From NCBI GenBank assembly GCA_947631575.1, contig CANRLW010000003.1, forward strand, positions 1-64,000: a stretch of 64,000 bases of DNA, read 5' to 3'. Shown here piece by piece: positions 1-9,628 of the stretch; the first letter of the stretch is position 1; each line of letters begins with the position of its first letter. The DNA is from an uncultured Clostridia bacterium (GTDB taxonomy: Bacteria; Bacillota; Clostridia; Oscillospirales; Ruminococcaceae). The position numbers and the translations under genes are program-made. A model generated the notes under the pieces. The model had not been told where the DNA came from, did no database searches, and worked only from the letters and a program-made list of their open reading frames with translations.

Positions 1-411
1 CCCGATGGCAATATGCTCATTAGAACTTTAGCTCGTTTGTCGGGACAGTATGTCGGAGATATAAAAACACTTCCAAATTTTATAATCGCGTTTCTGTTTA
101 CAATGTGGTTCATGAGATTAAAAGAACGGCATAGTACGGTTGTAAATTGGTTGGCAAAATCAGTGTTTTCAGTTTATATTGTTCATCAGGTGCCGGCGTT
201 TATTTCGTTTATCTGGAATCGAATGTTTATGGCTTTTTTATGGATCCCAAATCATACGGTTTGGTATGTATTTGTTGTTTTTGCTGTACTGTTGGTAGTT
301 TGTAGAATATTAGATATTGTCAGAATGAAGGCTGTCGAACCGATAGTAGAAAAAACTGTAATTTATAAAAAAACAGTAGCTTTCATAAACAGATTGTTTG
401 ATTTAAATTAG
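1..411 (+). CDS. Acyltransferase-3-like membrane protein, C-terminal part (5' truncated by window)
   Basis: Frame is open to base 1; hydrophobic TM segments (FIIAFLFTMWFMRLKER, SVYIVHQVPAFISFIW) typical of the C-terminus of acyltransferase family 3; first gene of a polysaccharide locus. Confidence 0.6.
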   Translation, partial: PDGNMLIRTLARLSGQYVGDIKTLPNFIIAFLFTMWFMRLKERHSTVVNWLAKSVFSVYIVHQVPAFISFIWNRMFMAFLWIPNHTVWYVFVVFAVLLVVCRILDIVRMKAVEPIVEKTVIYKKTVAFINRLFDLN

Positions 412-418
412 ATTTAGG

Positions 419-1462
419 ATGAAAATAATGAAAAAATATGTTATCAACGGCAAATTTCTTGCCGACAGAATGCAGGGCATTGTGAGATATGCAAGAGAAT
501 TAACCAAAGCTCTGGACAAATGCCTTGACGGTGATATTGAGGTTACACTGCTTATACCAAATGATGCAAAGAATATCCCCGACTTGAAAAAAATTAAGGT
601 TGAGGAAATCGGCAAGCATACAGGTATGGTGTGGGAACAAACAGATTTGCGGAAATATCTGAAAAAACATAAAGATGTCATCTGTATAAATTTCTGCAAT
701 ATATGTCCCCTTTTTGTTCAGCCCGGAATTACAACGATTCATGATATTATGTATAAAGTTAATCCTCAGGATTACAAAACATTCAGAAACAGGCTTTCAC
801 GATACTGGCATATGTTCCAGTATTGGTATATTGCAAGGCATGAAAAGGCTATAACTACCGTAAGCAATTTCAGCAAGGGGGAAATCGAGAAGTATTATCC
901 TCGTGCGAGAGGTAAAATAACGGTTATTCCAAATGGGTGGCAGCACGTTTTAGAGTATAAAGAGAGTCCTGACTGGCAGGAAAGATACCCGTTTTTAAAG
1001 CCAAAGGAATATTTTTTCTCGCTTTCAACATTGTCGCGTAATAAAAACGGAAAGTGGATAATTGAAAACGCAAAATATAATCCCGATTGTGTTTATGCGA
1101 TTGCGGGAAAATATTATGAGACGGATAAGTTAGATATTCCGGAAAATGTACATATGCTGGGCTTTGTTTCCGATGAGGACGCTTGTGCATTGATAAAAAA
1201 CTGCAAGGCGTTTATACATCCGTCACTTTATGAGGGATTTGGAATTCCTCCGCTGGAGGCGTTGGCACTGGGAGCAGAGGTAATAGCCTCAAATGCGACT
1301 GCTCTGCCGGAGGTGCTGGGGGAGAGTGTGCGTTATATTGATCCTAGTGATTTCCAAGTGAAACTGGATGATGTTGTTAAGCAAACCATTGCGGATAGCA
1401 GCTATGTCTTAGATAGGTATAGTTGGGAAAATTCGGCGAAAAAATTACATGACCTGATATAA
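419..1462 (+). CDS. Glycosyltransferase (GT4/GT1-type, GT-B fold)
   Basis: Motifs NFSKGEIEKYYP, HPSLYEGFGIPPLEALALGAEVIASNATALPEVLGE (E-x7-E of GT4). Confidence 0.9.
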   Translation: MKIMKKYVINGKFLADRMQGIVRYARELTKALDKCLDGDIEVTLLIPNDAKNIPDLKKIKVEEIGKHTGMVWEQTDLRKYLKKHKDVICINFCNICPLFVQPGITTIHDIMYKVNPQDYKTFRNRLSRYWHMFQYWYIARHEKAITTVSNFSKGEIEKYYPRARGKITVIPNGWQHVLEYKESPDWQERYPFLKPKEYFFSLSTLSRNKNGKWIIENAKYNPDCVYAIAGKYYETDKLDIPENVHMLGFVSDEDACALIKNCKAFIHPSLYEGFGIPPLEALALGAEVIASNATALPEVLGESVRYIDPSDFQVKLDDVVKQTIADSSYVLDRYSWENSAKKLHDLI

Positions 1463-1510
1463 TCACTATCGAATTATTAACTTCCGATTTATTATCATAT
1501 GGATTGAATT

Positions 1511-2842
1511 TTGGCAAGGAGTTGGGTTAAATTGATTTCTAAAAGCAATTATTCTTTTATTTTCTTTAAGCTTTTTTTATATCTTTCCATTATTACATCA
1601 CCTTATGATGTTTTCCTGACTATAGAGTTCGGCGGATTTACATTCAGATTCACGCAGCTCATGGTAATACTTGCTGCAGGCATTTTTTTATGCACCACAG
1701 TGTCAAATGGTATTTTGCATAAACCATACGGCTTTGGTTTGCTGACGTTATATGTAATATTAAATACTGTTTTTCTTGTCAGAGCAAAGTATATGTCGGA
1801 ATCAATTGGTTACGAATTATGGCTGTTGCTTAATTATGTATTGGTTCTAATGATTACAGACTTTTTTTCAAAAAGTTATAATACCATCTTAGAGCTTATG
1901 CGAGTTTATATCAACTCATTTTTTCTATATGCAATTGTCCTGATGTGCCAGGTAGTTGTTTATTATACGACTGGTCTTCGATTCGGATCATGCCGCAGTC
2001 TTGGAAGTTATGTCAGATTTTCTGCATTTACTTTTGAACCTTCCTTCTATTCAACGTATATGATAATTGGTTGGATACTTTTGTGCTACTTATTAGAAAA
2101 GAAGAATACCATATTGTTTTCTGCAAAGCGTATGAAATATATGGTAGCAATCATATCATTATCATTATTGTTTTCCGGTTCGCGTATTGGATGGATATTT
2201 GCAGTATTGTATATAGTTTTCAGATTAATTTGTAATATCATCAGTATAATTGGTTCAAAATTTATTATCAAGCGCCATTCCCTTAAAATCATGTTCTTCT
2301 TCGGAATGTTTGTTTTATTTGGTTTTGTCGTTGCTGTGTATTTATTCCTGTTTAAATTTGATATTGTCAAAAATCTTGTAACAGGGATTGGATTGTTTGG
2401 GCAAAGCAGCCATTCATCGACATTTAGAACAACAGCTATGGAACATGTATTTGAATTGTTTTTAGACAGTCCTTTTTTAGGATGTAGTCTGGGAGATTTG
2501 ACACCGCGCTTAATGGAAAAATTTCCTAATTCCAGTCAAGCTAGTTGTTTTGTTATTTTAGAGCAATTTGCAGCAACAGGAATAGTGGGAGGAATAAGCA
2601 TTCTGGTTTATATTAGTAAATTATGCTGTTCATATAAAAATACAATAATTAACAGAATTAATGATAACAAATATTCAGAGGTATTAAAAGGAATGTGTTT
2701 AGGATTTTTTTTCCAAACGATCATGTTGAATATGAATCAAAATATATTGCGTCCATATTATTGGACAAGTATGGCGGTCATTTCTGCTGTCTTTTCTAAT
2801 ATGCGTAACATGAGCAAAAGTAATGATTTACAGAAATCATAA
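1511..2842 (+). CDS. O-antigen polymerase/ligase-like (Wzy-like) membrane protein
   Basis: About 12 hydrophobic segments, 443 aa, SGSRIGWIFAVLYIVFRL motif region; position between glycosyltransferase and flippase genes. Confidence 0.7.
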   Translation: MARSWVKLISKSNYSFIFFKLFLYLSIITSPYDVFLTIEFGGFTFRFTQLMVILAAGIFLCTTVSNGILHKPYGFGLLTLYVILNTVFLVRAKYMSESIGYELWLLLNYVLVLMITDFFSKSYNTILELMRVYINSFFLYAIVLMCQVVVYYTTGLRFGSCRSLGSYVRFSAFTFEPSFYSTYMIIGWILLCYLLEKKNTILFSAKRMKYMVAIISLSLLFSGSRIGWIFAVLYIVFRLICNIISIIGSKFIIKRHSLKIMFFFGMFVLFGFVVAVYLFLFKFDIVKNLVTGIGLFGQSSHSSTFRTTAMEHVFELFLDSPFLGCSLGDLTPRLMEKFPNSSQASCFVILEQFAATGIVGGISILVYISKLCCSYKNTIINRINDNKYSEVLKGMCLGFFFQTIMLNMNQNILRPYYWTSMAVISAVFSNMRNMSKSNDLQKS

Positions 2843-2982
2843 AAACGAAATCAGAAAATTCATGATGCTATAGAAAGTAAATCATAAATCTGATTGATCT
2901 GTAGGCAACAATGCAGGAAATATGACTTGCTATAAGTATATATAGAACCGTTAAAAATATGCTTTTCTGGGAGGAAAACAAT

Positions 2983-4116
2983 ATGAGGGCTTTATTTTTA
3001 GTTTCACAATTATTTCAGTTTATAGTTGCAACTAATCTTAAACTTGCTGAATTTAAAGATTGTCAGGCAGATTTGATAATGTATAATAATTCAAATAATG
3101 TCAAATCAATTTGCAATAATGTCGGTAAAACGAATGTATATAATCATGCTTATTTTGTCGATGATATAATGATGCCTTTCCCCAAAAAGCATTTAAGTAC
3201 TTCACAAAGATTGATAAAAATGGGCAAATACATAGTATCCTTGATTTCGCCAGAAAAAACCATTCCGAAACAAATACAGAAATTAGATTTCAATTATGAT
3301 GTGGTTTTTCTTTTTGATCCTTCCATTTTGAATGATTGTATTTTCAATGTTATTCATAAAAAGAATCCGAATGCTGTTTGTTACCGATTTGAAGAAGGAT
3401 ATGGTTCTTATCTTAAAGAATGGGGAAATAAAATAAAAAAAAGATTGAAGATAGAAAGAATAATAAGGAAAATAACCGGTACAGTTACAATAGATAAATA
3501 TATAAAGAGATATTATTTTTTTGAGCCCGATTTAGTTTTGTTTAAACCGAATTACGAGTTGTGCAGTATTCCGAAATTATCCAGAAATAATACATTTTTA
3601 ATAGATATTTTAAATTCATCATTTGATTATCAGCCTGACCAAAACAATTATATTGAAAAGTATATTTTCTTTGAAGACGGTAATGCATATGCATATGGCG
3701 AGGAAGAAGATCTTGAAATTTTAAGAGAAATAATAAAAGAAGTAGGAGCGGATAATATAAAGGTTAAAATTCATCCAAGATCAAAAAACAATCGATTCAC
3801 AAACTTAGGAGTATCTACAAGTAGTGATAGTGGGATACCTTGGGAGTTAATACAGCTCAATTGTAAAATGGATAACAAAGTGATGTTCGCAGTATTATCA
3901 GGGAGCGTTTTTTCATCCAAAATTTACTTTGATGACAATACTAAGGTAATATTTTTATATAAGTGCGTAAGTAACAAGAGTGAAGATGCTAAAAATTCAG
4001 ACTTTGAAAAACATATAAATAAATTTATAGAAATCTTCGGAAAAAATTCCGTGTTTATTCCTACAAACAAAAATGAACTGATTGAACAAATTAAAAAATT
4101 GAAACAAATTGATTAA
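2983..4116 (+). CDS. Sialyltransferase / polysialyltransferase-like glycosyltransferase (GT52-like)
   Basis: Start at ATG 2983 after gggagg. N-terminus MRALFLVSQLFQFIVATNL, E-E-G motif (FEEGYGSYLKEW) and HP motif (VKIHPRSKNN) as in bacterial sialyltransferase families. Confidence 0.6.
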   Translation: MRALFLVSQLFQFIVATNLKLAEFKDCQADLIMYNNSNNVKSICNNVGKTNVYNHAYFVDDIMMPFPKKHLSTSQRLIKMGKYIVSLISPEKTIPKQIQKLDFNYDVVFLFDPSILNDCIFNVIHKKNPNAVCYRFEEGYGSYLKEWGNKIKKRLKIERIIRKITGTVTIDKYIKRYYFFEPDLVLFKPNYELCSIPKLSRNNTFLIDILNSSFDYQPDQNNYIEKYIFFEDGNAYAYGEEEDLEILREIIKEVGADNIKVKIHPRSKNNRFTNLGVSTSSDSGIPWELIQLNCKMDNKVMFAVLSGSVFSSKIYFDDNTKVIFLYKCVSNKSEDAKNSDFEKHINKFIEIFGKNSVFIPTNKNELIEQIKKLKQID

Positions 4117-4131
4117 AAGATAAGTGAAATA

Positions 4132-5589
4132 ATGATTATGGTAAAAATAATATCCGAATACAAAAAACTCCCCACCCAAGTGAAAGCAACGATCTGGTTT
4201 GTCGCGTGTCAGGCAGTGCAAAGCGGCTGTAAATTCCTTGCCATGCCCTTTTTGGTGCGGTTACTTACACCAGAACAATATGGTATTTACAGCGTTTTCC
4301 TTTCATGGACACAAATTGTGACGCTGTTTGCCACATTGAATCTTCACGGAGGCGTATATAACAACGCCATGTTCAAGTATCCCGATGACCGCAGCGGATA
4401 CACCTCATCATCGCAAAGTCTTTCGGCGGTGTGTACGGTCATATGCTTTGTGGTTTACATAATCTTCCGCAGTTTTTTTAATAACCTGTTTGGCATGGAA
4501 CCGCTGTATATTATCCTGATGTTCGTGCAGCTGCTGTTTACCGAAAGCTTTCTGCTATGGTCGGGACGGCAGCGTTATGAATACAGATATGTAATCCTGC
4601 TGATTTATACTGCAGTGCTTGCAGTTTTGTACATGATCGTTCCCATTGTATCGGCAATGATATTCCCGCAGGAACAAAGGCTTACTGCCGTAATTGTCAG
4701 CGGAGTTATCATTCAGGCAGCTTTAGGACTTGCTTTCATGGTCTACAATTATTGCAAAGGCAGAAAATTCTTTCAAAAAGATTATTGGTCTTTTGCGTTA
4801 AAATTCAATATTCCGCTGATACCGCACTATCTTTCGGGAATTGTGCTCGGACAAGCTGACCGAGTAATGATAAAGCGATATATCGGCTCTGCGCAGGCCG
4901 GAATTTACAGCTTTACATACAATATATCGCTTGTTGTAAACATCATTACGACTTCAATCAATAACGCAATTGTTCCTTATACCTACAATAAATTGAAGGA
5001 GCGGAATTATATCGGACTGAAAAAAACAACTAACTTTATTCTGTTGATGGTTGGAGGAATGTGTCTTGCCTTTTCGGCAATTGCACCGGAATTTATCAAG
5101 ATATTTGCAACAGAAGAATATTATGACGCCATTTATCTTGTACCGGTGATCTCTCTAAGTTCCTATTTTACATTTTTGTATTTTCTTTTTGCCAACATAG
5201 AATTTTTCTTTGAGGCAAATAAATTTATTACAGCAGCGTCTGTTATCGGCGCAATTTTAAATATTATTTTAAACTATTTATTAATGCCGATTTTCGGCTA
5301 TTATGCGGCGGGATATACCACACTATTCTGTTATATTATGTTCAGTTTAGGTCACTTTGTATTTATGCGCATAGTGTGCAAAAAGAAACTTGACGGCGAT
5401 AAGGTGTATGACCACAAAACTATATTGATTTTGTCAATTTTGTTTGTTGTTCTTGCTTTTGGTATGATGGCAATTTATGATTACCTGATTATAAGATATC
5501 TTATTATTTTAGGTATTGTATGTTTATGCTTCATTAAGCGAAAAAAGCTTATGAATATATTAAAAACTATTAAAAACAAAGGAGAGTAA
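4132..5589 (+). CDS. Polysaccharide flippase, Wzx/MATE-like (oligosaccharide translocase)
   Basis: 485 aa polytopic protein with AMPFLVRLLTPEQYGIYSVFLSW and PLIPHYLSGIVLGQADRVMIKRYIGSAQAGIYSFTYN typical of polysaccharide_synt proteins. Confidence 0.88.
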   Translation: MIMVKIISEYKKLPTQVKATIWFVACQAVQSGCKFLAMPFLVRLLTPEQYGIYSVFLSWTQIVTLFATLNLHGGVYNNAMFKYPDDRSGYTSSSQSLSAVCTVICFVVYIIFRSFFNNLFGMEPLYIILMFVQLLFTESFLLWSGRQRYEYRYVILLIYTAVLAVLYMIVPIVSAMIFPQEQRLTAVIVSGVIIQAALGLAFMVYNYCKGRKFFQKDYWSFALKFNIPLIPHYLSGIVLGQADRVMIKRYIGSAQAGIYSFTYNISLVVNIITTSINNAIVPYTYNKLKERNYIGLKKTTNFILLMVGGMCLAFSAIAPEFIKIFATEEYYDAIYLVPVISLSSYFTFLYFLFANIEFFFEANKFITAASVIGAILNIILNYLLMPIFGYYAAGYTTLFCYIMFSLGHFVFMRIVCKKKLDGDKVYDHKTILILSILFVVLAFGMMAIYDYLIIRYLIILGIVCLCFIKRKKLMNILKTIKNKGE

Positions 5590-5591
5590 AA

Positions 5592-6317
5592 ATGGAAATT
5601 ACAGCAATAATCCCCGTCCGCGAGGGCAGTCGCAGACTGAAGAACAAAAATATCGCCCCATTTGCCGGAACAAATCTATTGATAAACAAAATCAATCAGC
5701 TTAAGCAAGTTCCGGAAATAACAAATATTGTTGTGTCTTCTGATTCAGATCTGATGCTTGCAATGGGGCATTCTCAGGGTGTAATGACCCATAAGCGCGC
5801 ACCTGAATTTTGTGATGAAAAGACTAAAACTTTTGGAGAAGTCGTTGCTCACATTTGCGAAAATGTTCCGGGAGATGATATCCTTTGGGCAACCTGTACC
5901 GCGCCGCTTGTATTCCCAAAGCACTATCGTGAAGCTATAAAGCTTTATTATAAAGCTCTTGAGGACGGATACGATTCGCTTGTTTCAATGGAGCAGTTCA
6001 AGCGTTATCTTTGGGACGATAACGGTCCTGTAAATTATGAGCTTGGTATAAAGCACGTTCCGTCCCAACAGCTTAAACCGCTTTATTTCTGCACTGACGG
6101 CATACTTTTAGCTCCGCGCTTAAAGATGATTGAGTGGAAGTATTTTCACGGTATTAATCCATATCGATACATACTTGATAAGCGTACAAGTGTGGACATT
6201 GATGACGGACTTGATCTTGCTTGTGCAAGAGCATGGCTTGATATGGACGAGACAGTTTCGCAGATAGAACCGTATTGCATAGACGACGAAACCTCCGGGG
6301 GGGGGGTACAGCACTAA
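5592..6317 (+). CDS. CMP-sugar synthetase / acylneuraminate cytidylyltransferase family
   Basis: N-terminus ITAIIPVREGSRRLKNKNIAPFAGTNLL (nucleotide-binding motif RxGSxRxxxKN); SGGG tail is encoded by a G10 tract. Confidence 0.85.
   Translation: MEITAIIPVREGSRRLKNKNIAPFAGTNLLINKINQLKQVPEITNIVVSSDSDLMLAMGHSQGVMTHKRAPEFCDEKTKTFGEVVAHICENVPGDDILWATCTAPLVFPKHYREAIKLYYKALEDGYDSLVSMEQFKRYLWDDNGPVNYELGIKHVPSQQLKPLYFCTDGILLAPRLKMIEWKYFHGINPYRYILDKRTSVDIDDGLDLACARAWLDMDETVSQIEPYCIDDETSGGGVQH
6297..6306 (+). repeat. Poly-G (G10) homopolymer tract at 3' end of cytidylyltransferase ORF
   Basis: Read directly: cctccGGGGGGGGGGtacagcactaa. Confidence 0.95.
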
Positions 6318-6359
6318 GCTGAATCTCTCATATGCTGCCTTTGGAAAGGAGGCAGCATA

Positions 6360-7019
6360 ATGAGTACAGCCTGCTTCATTCCGATAAAATCAAACTCTGA
6401 AAGAGTGCCTGGTAAAAACTTTCGTGTTCTCAACGGTAAAAAGCTGTATGAGTACATAATTGAACACTCAATAGCTGCAGATGTTTTTAACAGTATTTTT
6501 ATTGACACTAATAGTGATGAAATAAAGGAGTTTGCACAAAATCTCGGCTGCAATGTTATTGAACGTCGAAAAGAGCTTGCCGAAAACACCGCAAACGGAA
6601 ACGACTTGCTTAATTATCATTTTGAGCAGTTTCCGAATTTTGATTATTATTTTCAGCTTTTTGCAACAGCGCCATATCTTCAGCCTTCTTCAATAAAGAC
6701 ATGTGTTGAAACATTGACAAACAGCATTAATTTCGATTCATGCTTTACGGCGGTCAGACATCAGGGATTTTTCTGGCTTAATAATACAAGCATAAACTAT
6801 CGCCCGTGTATTTTGCCGCGCAGTCAGGATATGGCACCGGTCATTGAAGAAACAACGGGATTATATGGAATGACAAGAACCGCGCTTGAAAAATATCGTT
6901 GCCGAATTGGCGCAAAACCGTATATTTATTTTGTAAGTAAATTTGAAGCTGTAGATATAAATACAGAAGATGATTTAAAAATAGCGGAACATATTGGAAA
7001 AATTTATTGGAAGTATTAA
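6360..7019 (+). CDS. Second acylneuraminate/CMP-sugar cytidylyltransferase-family protein
   Basis: MSTACFIPIKSNSERVPGKNFRVLNGKKLYEYIIEHS; strong SD (aaaggagg) upstream. Confidence 0.8.
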   Translation: MSTACFIPIKSNSERVPGKNFRVLNGKKLYEYIIEHSIAADVFNSIFIDTNSDEIKEFAQNLGCNVIERRKELAENTANGNDLLNYHFEQFPNFDYYFQLFATAPYLQPSSIKTCVETLTNSINFDSCFTAVRHQGFFWLNNTSINYRPCILPRSQDMAPVIEETTGLYGMTRTALEKYRCRIGAKPYIYFVSKFEAVDINTEDDLKIAEHIGKIYWKY

Positions 7020-7146
7020 TAGTATTTAATTTTTTAAAATATATTATTTTAAAATAGTAAACTTAGATTATATAAAAACAATTATATTCCGCCGATTTAT
7101 AGCCTTTTGTTCCTGTGAAATTTTACTTCAGAAAGAAGGTGAGAAT

Positions 7147-9591
7147 ATGCTCCTCCGCCGCCACAACATATCTACATATGAAAGAATAAAAGCTCTGTTT
7201 CAGAGCGGGAACAGGGTTTGCTGCGTCCAGCCTACGGGAACGGGCAAAAGCTTTCTGATGTTGCAGCTTATTGCGGACAATCAGGAGAAAAAATTCCTGC
7301 TCTGCTCGCCGTCGAGTTACATATTCTCACAAATTCAGACGCACGCCGGGAACAACAAGATCCCGCTTGAAAATTGCAATTACCTGACTTACACAAAACT
7401 AAGTCAGCTTGAAGTCAATGAAATAAAACAGCTCAAAGCCGATTACATAATACTCGACGAATTTCATAGATTGGGTTCGCCAGAGTGGGGAAACGGTGCT
7501 GAAAAATTGCTGTCAACACACGCGAACGCAAAAGTCCTCGGCACTTCCGCAACGCCCATTCGTTATTTAGATTCAATGCGCAATATGGCTGAAGAACTTT
7601 TTCACAGCAATTACGCGGTCAATATGACTTTGGCTGAGGCTATTTACAGAAAAATCCTCCCGCTGCCAGTTTACGTCACCTCATTCTATAAGTTTTCGGG
7701 AGATATTGCGCGACTTGAACAGCGTGCCGAAAACAGCACAAATCCGCGCCTAAGAAAAGTCCTGCTTGGAAAAATTCGCAAGGCTAAAACAATGATAGCC
7801 GACCTTGATTGCGGCATAGAAACGATTTTCAGCCGTCATATCAAAAACAAAAACGGGAAGTTCATTGTTTTCTGTGCAAATGTCGAGGCACTTATAAAGG
7901 CTTATGACGAGTGTGACGATTGGTTTTCTGACGTAAATTTAAATGTACATAAATACCGCGTGTACTCTGCAAGTTCAGACGCAAAACAAAATTACGAAAG
8001 TTTCAGAAATGACAATGACAATAATTCGTTGAAGTTACTTTTCTGCGTGGATATGCTGAATGAGGGCGTGCATATTGAGGACATTGACGGAGTAATTATG
8101 CTCCGCACAACGCAGTCCGCTAATGTTTTCTATCAGCAGTTAGGGCGCGCGTTAGCTTGCTCGGAGAATTGCAAAAATCCCGTAATTTTCGATCTAGTCA
8201 ACAATTACGAAACAGGCGACACCGCAAACCAGTATGCGCAGATAATGGAAATAGGCAGAAATTACGGCGAGGGCGAAAACAATACAATCGAGTTTGAGCT
8301 TTACGATTATGTACGCGATATTCGTGAAATTTTAAACGAACTTCATAATTCCTTTGAAAACTCATGGGATATTGTATTTGAAACAGTAAGCGAGTTCAAA
8401 GAAAAGCTCGGAAGATTTCCGCTTTCAGATGAGAAATATGAGGGTTTAAGGGTAGGCGTTTGGTGTACCAATCAGCGTATTTTGAATAATAAAGGCCAGC
8501 TTGAAAAAGATAAAATCGACAAGTTAAATTCAATCGGTTTTGTCTGGGATACGGACGAAGAACGCTGGCAGTCGAATTATCTTGAAGTAAAGAAAATGGT
8601 AGAGCAATACGGACATTTTCCTAAGCGAAGTGACTTCAGCGCCGATGAGGGCAAGTGGAACTTATATGTCTGGCTAACGGCTCAGCGCGTAAAATTTGGC
8701 AGGGGAGAGCTGTCGGAGGAAAAGCAGAAGTTGCTCAATGACATCGGCTTTGAATTAAACACCGAAACAAACGACGAGCGCTGGAACAGGCTGTATTTTG
8801 AGATAAAAAAGTTTTGCGATGAGAATAACCGATTCCCGACAACAACGGACGTGAAAAATGCTCCCGAATTGAACGAACTTTACCGCTGGATAATCCGCCA
8901 GAGAAAAGCATATAACGAGGGCAAATTGTCCGAGGATAGAGTTAAACTTCTTAATGAATTAGGCATGGTCTGGGATTTATCCGACGCAAAATGGAACGAA
9001 CAGCTTGAACTGTTGAACGAGTTTATTCGTGAAAACAAGAGAACTCCCTCTGCCAACGAAAAGTTCAAAAACAAAGCTATCGGCCAGTGGTATTCGGAAC
9101 AGTTGAGGCGATTAAAAAGCGGAACGCTTGATGAAATTAAGGCGAAAAAGATAACGGCAATTGCGCCCGAAAAACCGCAGACAAGCGCTGCATGGGAAAA
9201 GAAATTTGAATTGCTTAAAGAGTTCATAAACGAACACGGTCGCCTGCCGTACAGCAAGGAAAAGTACCATAACACCGACCTTTATCTTTGGCTGTTGAGT
9301 CAGAAAAAGCTTTGTCGTGAGGGCAACCTGCCGCAAGAATTGATTGACAGATTTGCGGAGCTTGACATTGACATAGCTCACTTTTCTTCAACCCGAGAAA
9401 TGCCCCAGAAACGCTGGATAAAGACTTTCCACGAATACAAAAAGTTCGTCGCGGACAATCACAGAAAACCGTCGGCGAAGGAACAGAGGCTGTATCATTG
9501 GCAGAACTTAATGCGAATGAGATATAAAAAGGGAAACCTTAAAGAATCCCAAATTGATATGTTGAGAGATATAGGTGTGATTGACGATTAA
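7147..9591 (+). CDS. DEAD/DEAH-box helicase with six C-terminal helicase-associated (HA) repeats
   Basis: Walker A QPTGTGKS, ILDEFHRLG, TSATPIR, QQLGRALAC; about 65-70 aa repeats of the form W..x(F/L)..F...n.R.P....(Y/G)xWx..QR......L....i..L..iG. Confidence 0.9.
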   Translation: MLLRRHNISTYERIKALFQSGNRVCCVQPTGTGKSFLMLQLIADNQEKKFLLCSPSSYIFSQIQTHAGNNKIPLENCNYLTYTKLSQLEVNEIKQLKADYIILDEFHRLGSPEWGNGAEKLLSTHANAKVLGTSATPIRYLDSMRNMAEELFHSNYAVNMTLAEAIYRKILPLPVYVTSFYKFSGDIARLEQRAENSTNPRLRKVLLGKIRKAKTMIADLDCGIETIFSRHIKNKNGKFIVFCANVEALIKAYDECDDWFSDVNLNVHKYRVYSASSDAKQNYESFRNDNDNNSLKLLFCVDMLNEGVHIEDIDGVIMLRTTQSANVFYQQLGRALACSENCKNPVIFDLVNNYETGDTANQYAQIMEIGRNYGEGENNTIEFELYDYVRDIREILNELHNSFENSWDIVFETVSEFKEKLGRFPLSDEKYEGLRVGVWCTNQRILNNKGQLEKDKIDKLNSIGFVWDTDEERWQSNYLEVKKMVEQYGHFPKRSDFSADEGKWNLYVWLTAQRVKFGRGELSEEKQKLLNDIGFELNTETNDERWNRLYFEIKKFCDENNRFPTTTDVKNAPELNELYRWIIRQRKAYNEGKLSEDRVKLLNELGMVWDLSDAKWNEQLELLNEFIRENKRTPSANEKFKNKAIGQWYSEQLRRLKSGTLDEIKAKKITAIAPEKPQTSAAWEKKFELLKEFINEHGRLPYSKEKYHNTDLYLWLLSQKKLCREGNLPQELIDRFAELDIDIAHFSSTREMPQKRWIKTFHEYKKFVADNHRKPSAKEQRLYHWQNLMRMRYKKGNLKESQIDMLRDIGVIDD

Positions 9592-9593
9592 AA

Positions 9594-9628
9594 AAGCGAA
9601 TGGTATGTTTAGAACCATTCGCTTTTTG
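9594..9628. terminator. Bidirectional intrinsic terminator between convergent genes
   Basis: aaaaaaGCGAATGGTatgtttagAACCATTCGCtttttg. Confidence 0.85.

Noticed and set aside
6314-6589. Minus-strand ORF overlapping both cytidylyltransferases
   Set aside because: Antisense to the well-supported 6360-7019 CDS; no RBS or family features.
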